From the NCBI GenBank assembly GCA_025356715.1, contig JANXRU010000066.1, forward strand, positions 1 to 34,605: DNA of 34,605 bases, written 5' to 3'. Under the pieces are notes generated by a model that had not been told where the DNA came from, did not search any database, and was given only the letters and a program-made list of their open reading frames with translations. Below are positions 23,435 through 32,907 of this stretch, piece by piece; the first letter of the stretch is position 1, and each line of letters begins with the position of its first letter. The stretch comes from Bacteroidota bacterium (lineage in GTDB: Bacteria > Bacteroidota > Bacteroidia > B-17B0 > B-17BO). The position numbers and the translations under genes were made by a program.

Positions 23435-25198
23435 TTATTTTTTAGGCATTTTATCTTTAGGTATTAAATACACTACTGATAAATCCATATAAATCATTGC
23501 ATTTTCAGGGAAGTTACGTACGTTTAATTGTTCCAAACGATAATTATCATCATAAAATATTGGCATAAAAGCTCCTTCATCTAATACTATCTGCTCAGCA
23601 CGAGACAATAAGGCATAACGTTTTGCTTTGTCAGTTTCGGTAAATGAAGCTGCGAATAAAGAATCAAAATGGTCATTTTTAAAACGGAAATAATTAATAA
23701 AGGATTTTTCTCCGGCTGTTTTTGGAACATGTTTCCCGTAAAAAATTGTCAAGAATGTTTCTGGATCTGGATAATCAGCAACCCAAGCCATACGAAAGAA
23801 ATCAGATTTTCCAGATTGCACTTGCTCAATATGCTCAGCAAATGGAACTGTGTTAATATCAATATCGATATTTAAATTTTCCTTCAACATTTTTTGTACA
23901 ACTTCAGCTACCAAAATATTTCTATCGCCACCGCCACCATTGATCTGTAAGGTTAATTTTGGAAATCCTTTTCCGTCAGGATAACCCGCTTTTTTCAATA
24001 AGTCTTTTGCTTTTTCTACATCTAATTTATACCCTTTTAATCCTTTAAAATCATAACCATCATTTTCAAAAGCATCTACATAAGGCACTACACCATAATC
24101 CGCAGAAGAACCTTCGCCTTGAATGGTGAAGTCAGCAATTTTATGTCTATCAATAGCAAAGTTAAACGCTAAACGAACTTCTTTTTTAGAAAACACAGCG
24201 CTTGAAGTGTTAAATCCTAAATAGTGAGTACTGAACGCTGGTGAATTTAAAATTTGAAAATCTGTTTTTCTATCTTTAGCATGTTCTAAATCGCCCATGA
24301 TGTCATGGAAAATTTCAACAGGTAAACGATATACCATATCTAAATTACCTGATTTAAATTCTAAAATCTCTGCTTTTTTCTCGCGGATAAATGTGTATTT
24401 AATACCATCTAAATACGGTAATTTATTTCCGTCTTTATCAACCCCATAGTAATTAGGATTTTTTTTCATAATTAACACTTCACCTTCTTTCACAGTCTCT
24501 AACTGAAAAGCTCCAGTTCCAACGGGGTGTACGCGCATATCAAGAGCATATTTATCAAGTGCTTCTTTTGGGTATACCCAGCATCCTGGCATAGCTAAAA
24601 TATTTAAAAAACCTGCGGACGGATGCTGTAACGTAATAATTAACGTACTATCGTTAGTTGCTTTAACTCCTTCAACAGTAATATTCTTGCCTGCTTTAGA
24701 TGATTCAAACGCAGTGTTAGCACCAACAACACGGTCTTTAAAAGTTACATCATATTGTGCATTATTAGGATCTGAGGTACATAATTTATCAAAACAAAAT
24801 TTAATATCATTTGCAGTTAGCACTCGTCCTTTCCCATCAGGAAAACAAGCATCTGGATGAAACATAACGCCTTGACGGATGTGAAAAGTCCACACTGTTG
24901 AATTCTCGTTAACGTCCCAACGGCTAGCAATAGCAGGTAAAAGAGTCAAATCTTTTTGGTCAAATTTAACTAAGCCTTCAAATAATTGGCATCCAATATG
25001 AAAACCACTAATTTCATTTACAGCGATTGGATTTAAGCTTTTAAACGCTTCAACCTCATTTAAACGCATTACTCCTCCTAAATATACACCGCCTTTTGCG
25101 GCAGTACCTTCATGATTTTCTGTTTTATCGCCCGTACAAGACGTGAAAGTTGCTAGTGTGATTGCACTTACAACGATTGGAATAAATAATTTCTTCAT
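23435..25198 (-). CDS. ABC transporter substrate-binding lipoprotein (family 5)
   Basis: A 587-residue lipoprotein of the SBP_bac_5 family, which delivers oligopeptides, dipeptides, nickel or similar solutes to an ABC importer. Lipobox FTSC with Cys21. Family hallmarks include the early VWTFHIRQGVMFHPDACF, ANDIKFCFDKL, HPVGTGAFQLETV and the VRLAFNFAIDRHKIADF helix, then GYPDGKGFP and MAWVADYPDPETFL. No permease or ATPase genes are nearby, so the transporter must be encoded elsewhere or the protein has a separate role. It is a single gene with its own -7 box and terminator. Confidence 0.9.
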   Translation of the reverse strand: MKKLFIPIVVSAITLATFTSCTGDKTENHEGTAAKGGVYLGGVMRLNEVEAFKSLNPIAVNEISGFHIGCQLFEGLVKFDQKDLTLLPAIASRWDVNENSTVWTFHIRQGVMFHPDACFPDGKGRVLTANDIKFCFDKLCTSDPNNAQYDVTFKDRVVGANTAFESSKAGKNITVEGVKATNDSTLIITLQHPSAGFLNILAMPGCWVYPKEALDKYALDMRVHPVGTGAFQLETVKEGEVLIMKKNPNYYGVDKDGNKLPYLDGIKYTFIREKKAEILEFKSGNLDMVYRLPVEIFHDIMGDLEHAKDRKTDFQILNSPAFSTHYLGFNTSSAVFSKKEVRLAFNFAIDRHKIADFTIQGEGSSADYGVVPYVDAFENDGYDFKGLKGYKLDVEKAKDLLKKAGYPDGKGFPKLTLQINGGGGDRNILVAEVVQKMLKENLNIDIDINTVPFAEHIEQVQSGKSDFFRMAWVADYPDPETFLTIFYGKHVPKTAGEKSFINYFRFKNDHFDSLFAASFTETDKAKRYALLSRAEQIVLDEGAFMPIFYDDNYRLEQLNVRNFPENAMIYMDLSVVYLIPKDKMPKK

Positions 25199-25225
25199 AC
25201 TTAAATAGTAAGTTTATAGTAACTA

Positions 25226-25233
25226 CAAATATA
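25226..25233 (-). promoter_or_regulatory. Promoter -7 box for the substrate-binding protein
   Basis: On the minus strand TATATTTG, exact match, about 27 bp before the ATG at 25198. Confidence 0.5.
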
Positions 25234-25273
25234 ACTTTAAAATCTAAATTACCTAAATAATTGAGTTAAAATG

Positions 25274-26035
25274 TTAAAATTGTAATTCCAACAAAACAGG
25301 GCAATGATCGCTATGAATTGCATCTGGTAAAATAACGGAACGTTTTAGATTTTTATCTAAATGAGTGGCTGTTAAATTATAGTCGATTCTCCATCCTAAA
25401 TTTTTACCACGAGAGCCTGCTCGGTAGCTCCACCAGCTATATTGATGCGGTTCTTGATTAAAGTGCCTAAAAGAATCTGTAAATCCTGATTGCATAAATT
25501 GCTCCATCCATTCTCGTTCTTCGGGTAAAAATCCAGAGGTATTTGCATTGGCTTTTGGATTGTGAATATCAATGGCTTTATGGCAAATATTATAGTCGCC
25601 ACACAATACTAAATTTGGAATTTTTGTCTTTAACTCATTGATATATAATTGAAAATCTGCTAGCCACTGCATTTTAAAACTCTGCCTGTCTTCGTTACTA
25701 CCACTCGGGTGATATACACTCATAACAGAGCAGTTGTCAAAATCTGCTCGAATCACACGTCCTTCAAAATCATAAGCTTCAATGCCGCAACCAAATTCCA
25801 CATGTTTAGGTTTCATTTTACTGAAAATAGCCACGCCACTATATCCTTTTTTTTGGGCTGGATACCAACTTAGGTGATACCCTAAATCTTCAAATTCCTT
25901 TACATTTACCTGATCGGGGGTTGCTTTAATTTCTTGCAAACAAAGCACGTCTGGATTTGTTGCTCTAAGCCAATCAACTAAACCGTGGCCCATGGCAGCG
26001 CGTATACCATTTACATTATACGTAATTATTTTCAT
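25274..26035 (-). CDS. xth: Exodeoxyribonuclease III
   Basis: Apurinic/apyrimidinic endonuclease and 3'-exonuclease for base-excision repair. The 253-residue protein has the family active site: the opening MKIITYNVNGIRAA, the metal ligand Glu35 in CLQEIK, CGDYN (Asp147, Asn149), Asp218 in WRIDY and the terminal catalytic pair Asp243-His244 in HSDHCPV. Length is normal and the start ATG (complement of 26033-26035) is unambiguous. It lies 75 bp upstream of the substrate-binding protein gene on the same strand. Confidence 0.95.
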   Translation of the reverse strand: MKIITYNVNGIRAAMGHGLVDWLRATNPDVLCLQEIKATPDQVNVKEFEDLGYHLSWYPAQKKGYSGVAIFSKMKPKHVEFGCGIEAYDFEGRVIRADFDNCSVMSVYHPSGSNEDRQSFKMQWLADFQLYINELKTKIPNLVLCGDYNICHKAIDIHNPKANANTSGFLPEEREWMEQFMQSGFTDSFRHFNQEPHQYSWWSYRAGSRGKNLGWRIDYNLTATHLDKNLKRSVILPDAIHSDHCPVLLELQF

Positions 26036-26105
26036 ACTTTAATAGTGTTTTTTCTTTAAAAATAGCTTCAACTAAAATACGAAAATATTGCAAAAAACTT
26101 GTACC

Positions 26106-28001
26106 TTATTTTTTCTTAGCTGGAATTTGACGTTGCTTTGCCATTTCCTCTAATTTGGCCTGAAACCCTGATTTTTTTTCAGGTTTTTTCATGTTAGCCA
26201 AAAGCGTTTCTCTTATTTTTCCATCATCAATCATTTTTCTCATGATCCATGTTTGTAAAAATGTAATAACGTTAGCTAAAAAATAATACCAACTTAAACC
26301 AGCTGCATAACTATTCATTACCGCTAAAAAAATCACTGGCATTAAATACATCATGTATTTCATGCCTGGCATTTGTGTTGATTGTTGAGGCTGTAACAAC
26401 GCTTGATTCATCCATGTGTAGATAATAGTGGATACAAACATGAGCATGGCAAATAAACTGATATGATCGCCAAAGCCCCACACTTCAAATCCAAAATTAT
26501 AAATAGAGTCATAGGTTGATAAATCGTCTGCCCATAAAAATCCTTTTTGACGTAACTCTATAGACGCAGGAATAAAGGCAAATAAAGCAATTAAAATAGG
26601 AAACTGTAACAACATTGGTAAGCACCCTGACAAAGGATTAGCTCCTGCACGTCGGTAAAGCGACATAGACTCTTGTTGCTTTTTCATCGGGTCGGCGTTA
26701 TCTGCATACTTAGCATTTATCTCATCAACCTCAGGTTTTAAAACACGCATTTTTGAACTGCTCATGTATGTTTTATATGCAATTGGAAACAATAATGTTT
26801 TTAAAATAAGGGTTAATATTAATAAAATGATACCTGCGTTTAAGCCATCAAAGCTGTTTAACAAAGGTATTACCATCCATTTATTTATATAACTAAACAC
26901 GCTAAATCCAGTTGGTATCATTTTTTCCAAATCTGCATCGTATGCTTTTAATGTGTTATAATGTGTTGGGCCGAAATAATATTTCATTGCAAATTTCTCA
27001 GAAGAATTATGCGTGTATGGAATACTTAATTTGGCTGAAATTATTTTTACAATGGTTTTAGATTTAGTGTTTTCAGATGTTTTAACAACACTGTTTTCTT
27101 TGTTAAACTCCGTGTTGGCAATTAACGTTGAATTAAAAAATTGTTGCTTAAACGATACCCACTTAATATTATCTTCATTTAACAGTGTTTCTGTGCTTTT
27201 ACGAGGAGATGTATAATCAACACCTTCTTTTACTTGGTTATAATAAACAGTTGCGCCTTCGCGCTCCTTTACAATGTGTTTTTCTTGTTTAGGCAATTCT
27301 TGCGCCCAGTTCAAAGCAATCATGTTTGTTTTAGGCGTAATGATGTTTTGCATACCTTCAAATTTCACATCATATCCCAACATATAATCATTGCCTTTTA
27401 GCGTATAAGTATATTCGATATAACTACCTGGGATTGCGGTTTCTAATTTTAATGTTAATGATTGGGAGTTGGCACCACTCACAAATAATTTGGGAGCAGA
27501 GGCTTTAAAGTAAAAATCATCCGTTACTATTGGCGTGTTTGTTGCATAAGCATTAAACGACAAATTTTGGTAAGTAGAATCCGATTTTTCAAATAAAATT
27601 AATGCTTCTTTTTTACCGTAACGGTGGTAATTTTTTAATTCTACTTTTTGAACGCTTCCACCTTTTGTAGATATATATGCTTTAATGTTTTCGTTTTCGA
27701 TGGTTACAATTTCTTCTTTACCATTTACCGAAACGGCAAAATCTTTGTATTGACTTGATAAAGCCAATTGCTTTAAAGAGTCTGATAATACAGGTGTTTG
27801 CAAAACAGTAGAATCTTGTTTTGCAGTTTGTACAATAGCTTTTGCTTGAGCTAATTCTTCATTAGCTTTCGTTGCTAAAGCAATAGAATCTTTTATTTGT
27901 TTAGTGCGGGCAATTTGTTCTTTGCTTGGCGCGCTTAAATAAAGCCATCCAATTAATATAACGGCTATTAAACCTAAACCAATAAGCGATTTTTTGTCCA
28001 T
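26106..28001 (-). CDS. yidC: Membrane protein insertase YidC
   Basis: Inserts and folds inner-membrane proteins, alone or with SecYEG. The 631-residue protein has an N-terminal membrane anchor (residues 6-23, LIGLGLIAVILIGWLYLSA), a large periplasmic beta domain (about 60-360) and the conserved five-helix insertase core (about 375-610: LILTLILKTLLFPIAYK, then MSSSKMRVLKPEVDEI with the basic groove region, PILIALFAFIPASIE, and later LMFVSTIIYTW). The C-terminal tail is strongly basic (KQRQIPAKKK), as expected for ribosome contact. A -7 box stands 23 bp upstream of the ATG. Confidence 0.96.
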   Translation of the reverse strand: MDKKSLIGLGLIAVILIGWLYLSAPSKEQIARTKQIKDSIALATKANEELAQAKAIVQTAKQDSTVLQTPVLSDSLKQLALSSQYKDFAVSVNGKEEIVTIENENIKAYISTKGGSVQKVELKNYHRYGKKEALILFEKSDSTYQNLSFNAYATNTPIVTDDFYFKASAPKLFVSGANSQSLTLKLETAIPGSYIEYTYTLKGNDYMLGYDVKFEGMQNIITPKTNMIALNWAQELPKQEKHIVKEREGATVYYNQVKEGVDYTSPRKSTETLLNEDNIKWVSFKQQFFNSTLIANTEFNKENSVVKTSENTKSKTIVKIISAKLSIPYTHNSSEKFAMKYYFGPTHYNTLKAYDADLEKMIPTGFSVFSYINKWMVIPLLNSFDGLNAGIILLILTLILKTLLFPIAYKTYMSSSKMRVLKPEVDEINAKYADNADPMKKQQESMSLYRRAGANPLSGCLPMLLQFPILIALFAFIPASIELRQKGFLWADDLSTYDSIYNFGFEVWGFGDHISLFAMLMFVSTIIYTWMNQALLQPQQSTQMPGMKYMMYLMPVIFLAVMNSYAAGLSWYYFLANVITFLQTWIMRKMIDDGKIRETLLANMKKPEKKSGFQAKLEEMAKQRQIPAKKK

Positions 28002-28024
28002 GATAGTGGTAATTTTTTAGGGTG

Positions 28025-28032
28025 CAAATATA
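28025..28032 (-). promoter_or_regulatory. Promoter -7 box for yidC
   Basis: On the minus strand TATATTTG, exact match, about 23 bp before the yidC ATG. Confidence 0.5.
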
Positions 28033-28130
28033 CTATGATTTACGAATATAACAGATATAGTATACGTTCTTTATTGAGAACTTATTTATCTTTTGAGTCG
28101 AGAAAACGATGGTTTTACAATTGAATTGCC

Positions 28131-28976
28131 TTATTCAAGGATAACTTTACGAACGATGCTTTCGCTACTGTTAATGTTCGTTAATTTTAGGAAATAAATG
28201 CCTTTTACAAAATTCAATGGTAATTCCTGATACGAATCAATAGTTTCGATGCCATATACTTTCCGGCCATCAATTGCATAAAGCGATAAATTAATCTTTT
28301 CTTTTAGGTTATTTTTTACGATTAATTTATTATCAATGATAGGGTTTGGAAAAATAGATATTTGATCCCATAAATTATTTTCTTTAATTACTAATGGTAG
28401 TCCTACTCCATTACATCTTGGCTGACCTACTTTGTGGTAGTAAGTTAATTCCGTTTGAAACCCATAACCAGGAGGTAATGAATTATTTATAGTATAGCTA
28501 TAAAAACTTCCTAAACCTTGATACAAATAACTCGTATACATCGTAGGCTCAAAACAAGAAGCGGTAGGCTTATTTTCTCTAAACATGACAGTAGTTCCAC
28601 AATTATTAACATAAATAGTATCGAATAATGTTGTGCATATTGTATTTGTAAATGAGGCATATTGAGCTAATGAATTCAAATTTACTACCTGATAACTATA
28701 GGTATTAATACCGAATGACGGCGTACAAGTTGGGCACGCCTGCGGAGTATAATAGGATTGTTTAATTTGATAGATGATCGTATCAACTTTAATCGTTTTT
28801 TGTAGAAAGGTATTTGTGTATGATGTTGGAGGAGCGATTCCTAAATTTGGAGTTTGAGTAAAGCAAATTGTGTCTCCTATAGTATAATCATAAACCTGAC
28901 CATTTGTAAGTGGGCTTTGGCTTTTAGCGAAAATAGAAAGGAAAATAAAAGCAAATAAATAATATTGTTTCTTCAT
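28131..28976 (-). CDS. T9SS cargo protein with type A sorting domain
   Basis: A 281-residue exported protein. The signal peptide ends about residue 19 (YYLFAFIFLSIFAKSQS). The C-terminal 77 residues (about 205-281) are the type A sorting signal of the type IX secretion system: ISIFPNPIIDNKL, LSLYAIDGRKV, FVKGIYFLKL and the closing VRKVILE. Type IX components and the outer-membrane translocon are needed for its export and surface anchoring. The passenger (about 20-200) is Cys- and Tyr-rich, with a CPTC motif near residue 80, but has no domain I recognise. It is a lone minus-strand gene. Confidence 0.88.
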   Translation of the reverse strand: MKKQYYLFAFIFLSIFAKSQSPLTNGQVYDYTIGDTICFTQTPNLGIAPPTSYTNTFLQKTIKVDTIIYQIKQSYYTPQACPTCTPSFGINTYSYQVVNLNSLAQYASFTNTICTTLFDTIYVNNCGTTVMFRENKPTASCFEPTMYTSYLYQGLGSFYSYTINNSLPPGYGFQTELTYYHKVGQPRCNGVGLPLVIKENNLWDQISIFPNPIIDNKLIVKNNLKEKINLSLYAIDGRKVYGIETIDSYQELPLNFVKGIYFLKLTNINSSESIVRKVILE

Positions 28977-29036
28977 TTGTTTGTCTGTTTGTGATTGCCT
29001 AAATATATAGATTTAAAAACAAAAACTCTGATGAGA

Positions 29037-29573
29037 TTACTTATCCCTATAAATAACCAAATTAATAATACCTTTATTAGGGGTGCTATTATCTGTTAAG
29101 GACACCACAAAAGGCTTGCGTTGGCCTTCAAAACAATTGTAAACGATGTAGCCTTTGTCTTCCTTAGGATTAGGTAATTTTTTTTCGTAGTACGATTGTA
29201 AATCACAAAATAGTTTGGAACTTAAATCCAAATCATTACAATTTATTTGAACTTCAACTTCATCCAAACTATCTTTTTGTAAATTATAAGCAACGGAGTA
29301 ATTAGTAACGCTATCAATAGTGTATTCGAAATACAAATAGTCGTGGTCAATTTCAGAAGGTTCTTTGCTTTCTGTTTTAGTAATTAATATAGCCTTACTA
29401 TTCAAATCTACTCCACGTATTACACCATCTTTAGATCGGATGATTTCATCTAACGCTTGGTTATACTCTGGAAAAATTCGCGTTTTTTTTACTTCCACTA
29501 CTTTTGGTGGCTCATAGCATGCTGTTAAAAACAAACTACAGGCGATTAAAATACAATATAATAATTGACGCAT
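29037..29573 (-). CDS. Unknown lipoprotein downstream of lysS
   Basis: A 178-residue lipoprotein with signal peptide and lipobox LTAC (Cys19). The mature part is acidic and mixed in structure (YNQALDEIIRSKDGVIRGVDL, DYLYFEYTIDSV); no catalytic motif. Its start lies 4 bp after the lysS stop, so it is probably expressed with lysS, though a functional link is doubtful. I do not recognise the family. Confidence 0.75.
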   Translation of the reverse strand: MRQLLYCILIACSLFLTACYEPPKVVEVKKTRIFPEYNQALDEIIRSKDGVIRGVDLNSKAILITKTESKEPSEIDHDYLYFEYTIDSVTNYSVAYNLQKDSLDEVEVQINCNDLDLSSKLFCDLQSYYEKKLPNPKEDKGYIVYNCFEGQRKPFVVSLTDNSTPNKGIINLVIYRDK

Positions 29574-29577
29574 AAAT

Positions 29578-31122
29578 TTATGATTGAGTTTCTTCTACTG
29601 AAGCTTGATGAATTTCAGGACGCATGGTTGGAAATAATAACACATCTTGAATAGATGGTTGATTGCTCATTAGCATACACAGCCTGTCAATACCAATGCC
29701 AATGCCAGCTGTAGGCGGCATGCCATATTCGAGTGCGCGTAAAAAATCGTAATCAATAAACATAGCTTCATCATCACCTCTTTCCATTAGGGCGGCTTGC
29801 TCTTCAAAACGTTCTCGTTGATCAATAGGATCATTTAATTCAGAATAAGCATTAGCTATTTCTTTTCCATTTATCATTAACTCAAAACGCTCAACTAATC
29901 CTTCTTCTGTTCGGTGTTTCTTTGTTAACGGACTCATCTCTACTGGATAATCCGTAATAAAAGTAGGTTGTATATAATTACCTTCGCATTTTTCTCCAAA
30001 AATAGTATCAATTAATTTTGCCTTCCCCATAGTTTCATCCATAGGAATGTGCAATTGCTTGCAAACTTCTCTTAATCCAGCCTCATCCATTTTACTAACA
30101 TCAATGCCTGTGTTTTCTTTAATCGCATCAAAAATAGTAACGCGTTTAAAAGGTGCCGCAAAATTAATGAGTTTATCTCCAACTGGTAATTCTGTTTTGC
30201 CATGCAAATCAGTAGCAATTTTCTCTAATAATTTTTCGGTGGTATTCATCATCCAAAAATAATCGCGGTAAGCCACATAAAATTCAAGAATAGTAAACTC
30301 TGGATTATGCGTTCTATCCATTCCTTCATTACGAAAATTACGACTGAATTCATATACCCAATCAAATCCGCCTACAATGAGGCGTTTCAGATATAACTCA
30401 TTAGCGATTCTTAAATACAAAGGAATATCCAAAGCATTGTGATGTGTTAAAAACGGACGAGCAGTCGCTCCGCCAGGAATAGTTTGTAATACAGGTGTAT
30501 CAACTTCTAATGCGCCCCCATCATTTAAAAATGTGCGTATAGTATTTATTATTTTAGTACGCTCAACAAATGTTTTTTTAACATTAGGATTAATAATTAA
30601 ATCTACATAACGTTGGCGATAACGGAATTCAGGGTCTGTTACTTCATCAAAGGCCTTTCCGTCTGCATCTGTTTTAACAATGGGTAATGGCTTTAATGAT
30701 TTACTTAATATTTTAAAAGAAGTAGCATGTATGGAAATTTCTCCGGTTTTAGTCGTAAACACATATCCTTCGATACCAATGATATCACCCAAATCAACTA
30801 ATTTTTTCCAAACAATATCATATAACACTTTATCGTCTTCGTTCGGGCAAATATCATCTCGACGCACATAAATTTGCATGCGCTCTGTGCTGTCTTGCAA
30901 TACAGCAAAGGCAGCCTTTCCCATATCACGCACACTCATTAATCGGCCAGCAAAACGGATATCTTTATAATTTAATTTATCGCGTTCGTAATTCTCCTTT
31001 ATATCTTGCGCCGTCACATTAACCTTAAATTCCTCAGCAGGATATGGGTTAATGCCTAGCTTTTTTAAGTCAGCTAATTTTGTTCTTCTTAATTCTTCTT
31101 GTTCACTTAATTCCTGTAGCAT
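29578..31122 (-). CDS. lysS: Lysyl-tRNA synthetase, class II
   Basis: Charges tRNA-Lys. The 514-residue protein has the N-terminal OB-fold anticodon-binding domain (about 60-170) and the class II core with motif 2, RNEGMDRTHNPEFTILE, and motif 3, PTAGIGIGIDRLCML. Length is typical for the class II enzyme. ATG at 31122. The upstream minus-strand region has a near-match -7 box TAACTTCG at 31145-31152. First gene of a unit with the 178-residue lipoprotein. Confidence 0.97.
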   Translation of the reverse strand: MLQELSEQEELRRTKLADLKKLGINPYPAEEFKVNVTAQDIKENYERDKLNYKDIRFAGRLMSVRDMGKAAFAVLQDSTERMQIYVRRDDICPNEDDKVLYDIVWKKLVDLGDIIGIEGYVFTTKTGEISIHATSFKILSKSLKPLPIVKTDADGKAFDEVTDPEFRYRQRYVDLIINPNVKKTFVERTKIINTIRTFLNDGGALEVDTPVLQTIPGGATARPFLTHHNALDIPLYLRIANELYLKRLIVGGFDWVYEFSRNFRNEGMDRTHNPEFTILEFYVAYRDYFWMMNTTEKLLEKIATDLHGKTELPVGDKLINFAAPFKRVTIFDAIKENTGIDVSKMDEAGLREVCKQLHIPMDETMGKAKLIDTIFGEKCEGNYIQPTFITDYPVEMSPLTKKHRTEEGLVERFELMINGKEIANAYSELNDPIDQRERFEEQAALMERGDDEAMFIDYDFLRALEYGMPPTAGIGIGIDRLCMLMSNQPSIQDVLLFPTMRPEIHQASVEETQS

Positions 31123-31346
31123 AATTTATTAATATTTTTTTGCCCGAAGTTAGCTAATTGCTTGATGTATCTTATTTATTATTTGAAAGAACTATGCACA
31201 TTTTATGAATAAAATGATTCTCCATTAATTATGGCAGGTTTACATAATAACAAAACTAGATAAATTTAATCAATTGATTATCAGATATATAAATAAAGGC
31301 ATTGATTATTTTGTTTAATTTATTTTAATAATAGTTAAACAAAATA

Positions 31347-31372
31347 TACTTTTGTTAAAGTATTTACTTTAA
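31347..31372 (+). promoter_or_regulatory. Sigma-factor promoter with adjacent palindrome
   Basis: TACTTTTG (31347-31354) matches TAnnTTTG exactly. Immediately after it lies TTAAAGTA-TT-TACTTTAA (31355-31372), an inverted repeat at the probable start of transcription. It could be an operator or a leader hairpin. The ATG follows at 31388. Confidence 0.5.
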
Positions 31373-31387
31373 ATAAAAAATATTATT

Positions 31388-31894
31388 ATGACAGCAATTG
31401 AGTTTAATACCAGAATTATTGGAGAAAGGCAAGCTCTTAAAAACTTTGCAATGACTTTAACGCGTAATTCGGAAGACGCGTCAGATTTAGTTCAAGATAC
31501 CTTCATAAAAGCAATTACCTATAAAGATAAATTTCAAGACAACACAAATTTAAAATCTTGGTTATTTACCATTATGAAAAACACCTTTATTAATTCCTAT
31601 AGGCGTGCTGTAAAAACAAAACAAATTTTACAATCTAATGCAGATTTAGCAATGGCTCGAGCTTGGAAAAATAATTACTGCGATCAAACTGAATCTAGGA
31701 TTGCAACTAAAGACATTATGAATAAAATAAAGGATTTAGATGATCAATATAAGATTCCTTTTACAAGATACTATACAGGATACCGGTACGAAGAGATTGC
31801 CCAAGAACTTCATTTGCCGTTAGGGACTATAAAAAGTAGAATTTTTTTGGCTAGAAAAATATTAATGAAATCCATTAATTCCCCTGTTAACTAA
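31388..31894 (+). CDS. ECF-type RNA polymerase sigma factor
   Basis: A 168-residue sigma-70 family protein lacking regions 1 and 3, as in extracytoplasmic-function sigma factors. Region 2 spans about residues 11-74 (DASDLVQDTFIKAITYKDKF, then LKSWLFTIMKNTFINSYRR); region 4 spans about 113-162 (YRYEEIAQELHLPLGTIKSR helix-turn-helix). No anti-sigma gene follows, so control by another protein or by the sigma level itself is likely. The outer-membrane protein gene comes 40 bp after the stop. Confidence 0.92.
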   Translation: MTAIEFNTRIIGERQALKNFAMTLTRNSEDASDLVQDTFIKAITYKDKFQDNTNLKSWLFTIMKNTFINSYRRAVKTKQILQSNADLAMARAWKNNYCDQTESRIATKDIMNKIKDLDDQYKIPFTRYYTGYRYEEIAQELHLPLGTIKSRIFLARKILMKSINSPVN

Positions 31895-31898
31895 AACG

Positions 31899-31931
31899 CT
31901 TGCATTTTTAATTAATAAAAAAGTAAATTTG
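31899..31931 (+). promoter_or_regulatory. Promoter for the outer-membrane protein gene
   Basis: CTTG (31899-31902), 21 bp, TAAATTTG (31924-31931), a perfect -7 box. The ATG at 31935 lies only 3 bp further, giving a leaderless message as in gmk. Confidence 0.5.
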
Positions 31932-31934
31932 AAG

Positions 31935-32903
31935 ATGCAATCTTCAACTAAATTTAATTTTATTGTTTTAGCAATTACTTTTTGTTTTTTTGCAACTAGC
32001 AATGCACAAGCTCAAGATGATGAACAAGACACTGTAAAGGCAGTTGTTTCATCTTCCAAAAAATTACACATGGGGTTGTTTATTGGAACATATTTTGCGA
32101 ATAAATTTAGCGCTAATATGTATGACGGTTATGGGTTTACGACTGATGGAGTTAAAAATGATTTCACGAATAGTTTCCTGAACAGATATATCAATTTTTA
32201 TGGTGGCAAAACTTCAAATCCTTCGAGTGTTAATACAAACAGCTTGTCAGGAAATGATCAAATAGCTCAAACTTTAGGCGTAGCTCCAGGCGGATGGAGT
32301 TTCAGCGAAAGCGATATGCCGTATGATGTTACTTATAATATGACATATTTAGTAGGCTTTAATGGGAGTTATAATATTAACAAAACAAGTTCTATTATTT
32401 TGAATATTAACGGAACAAAACTCACTACTAATGGAAAGTTCACCATCGCTACTACAAGCACCGTTACAGGATCAACCGCATTAACTAATCTCCGTCAAGG
32501 CACAATTACTGGAGGAGAGCAACGATTAATGTTTCAATTAGGGTACCAAAAAATATTAGGCAATAATGAGAAAATTAATTTTTTTGCAGAAGGTGGTATT
32601 AATGTTGTGATGACAAAATTTTTAAAAAACCAAGTGTTAATACAAAACGTTAACGCGAGTGGCGCACCACTAACTATAGATTTAGCGTCTATTTACAATC
32701 AATCTGATTATAATTATTACCATTCTAAATTAACAGGGGTAGGCGTAGGAATTTTTGCAGGCATTGGAATACATTTAACAATAGACCCTAAATACACCAT
32801 ACAAGTGTTGTACAATCCATCGTATGACAAAATAAACATAGGAGATTCTCCTGTTTATAAATTACAAAATGGTTTTGGTTTACGATTTTATTATAATATT
32901 TAA
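31935..32903 (+). CDS. Outer-membrane beta-barrel protein
   Basis: A 322-residue exported protein. The signal peptide is about residues 1-26 (FIVLAITFCFFATSNAQA). The rest is rich in alternating beta strands with Gly and aromatic residues (MGLFIGTYFANKFS, MTYLVGFNGSYNI, QRLMFQLGYQKIL, VGIFAGIGIHLTI) and ends with the aromatic strand FGLRFYYNI, a typical outer-membrane barrel C-terminus. Resembles PorT/OmpW-type barrels but I cannot assign a family. I start at the ATG 31935 rather than the TTG at 31929, which lies within the -7 box. It may be a target of, or simply linked to, the sigma factor gene before it. Confidence 0.78.
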   Translation: MQSSTKFNFIVLAITFCFFATSNAQAQDDEQDTVKAVVSSSKKLHMGLFIGTYFANKFSANMYDGYGFTTDGVKNDFTNSFLNRYINFYGGKTSNPSSVNTNSLSGNDQIAQTLGVAPGGWSFSESDMPYDVTYNMTYLVGFNGSYNINKTSSIILNINGTKLTTNGKFTIATTSTVTGSTALTNLRQGTITGGEQRLMFQLGYQKILGNNEKINFFAEGGINVVMTKFLKNQVLIQNVNASGAPLTIDLASIYNQSDYNYYHSKLTGVGVGIFAGIGIHLTIDPKYTIQVLYNPSYDKINIGDSPVYKLQNGFGLRFYYNI

Positions 32904-32907
32904 GATT

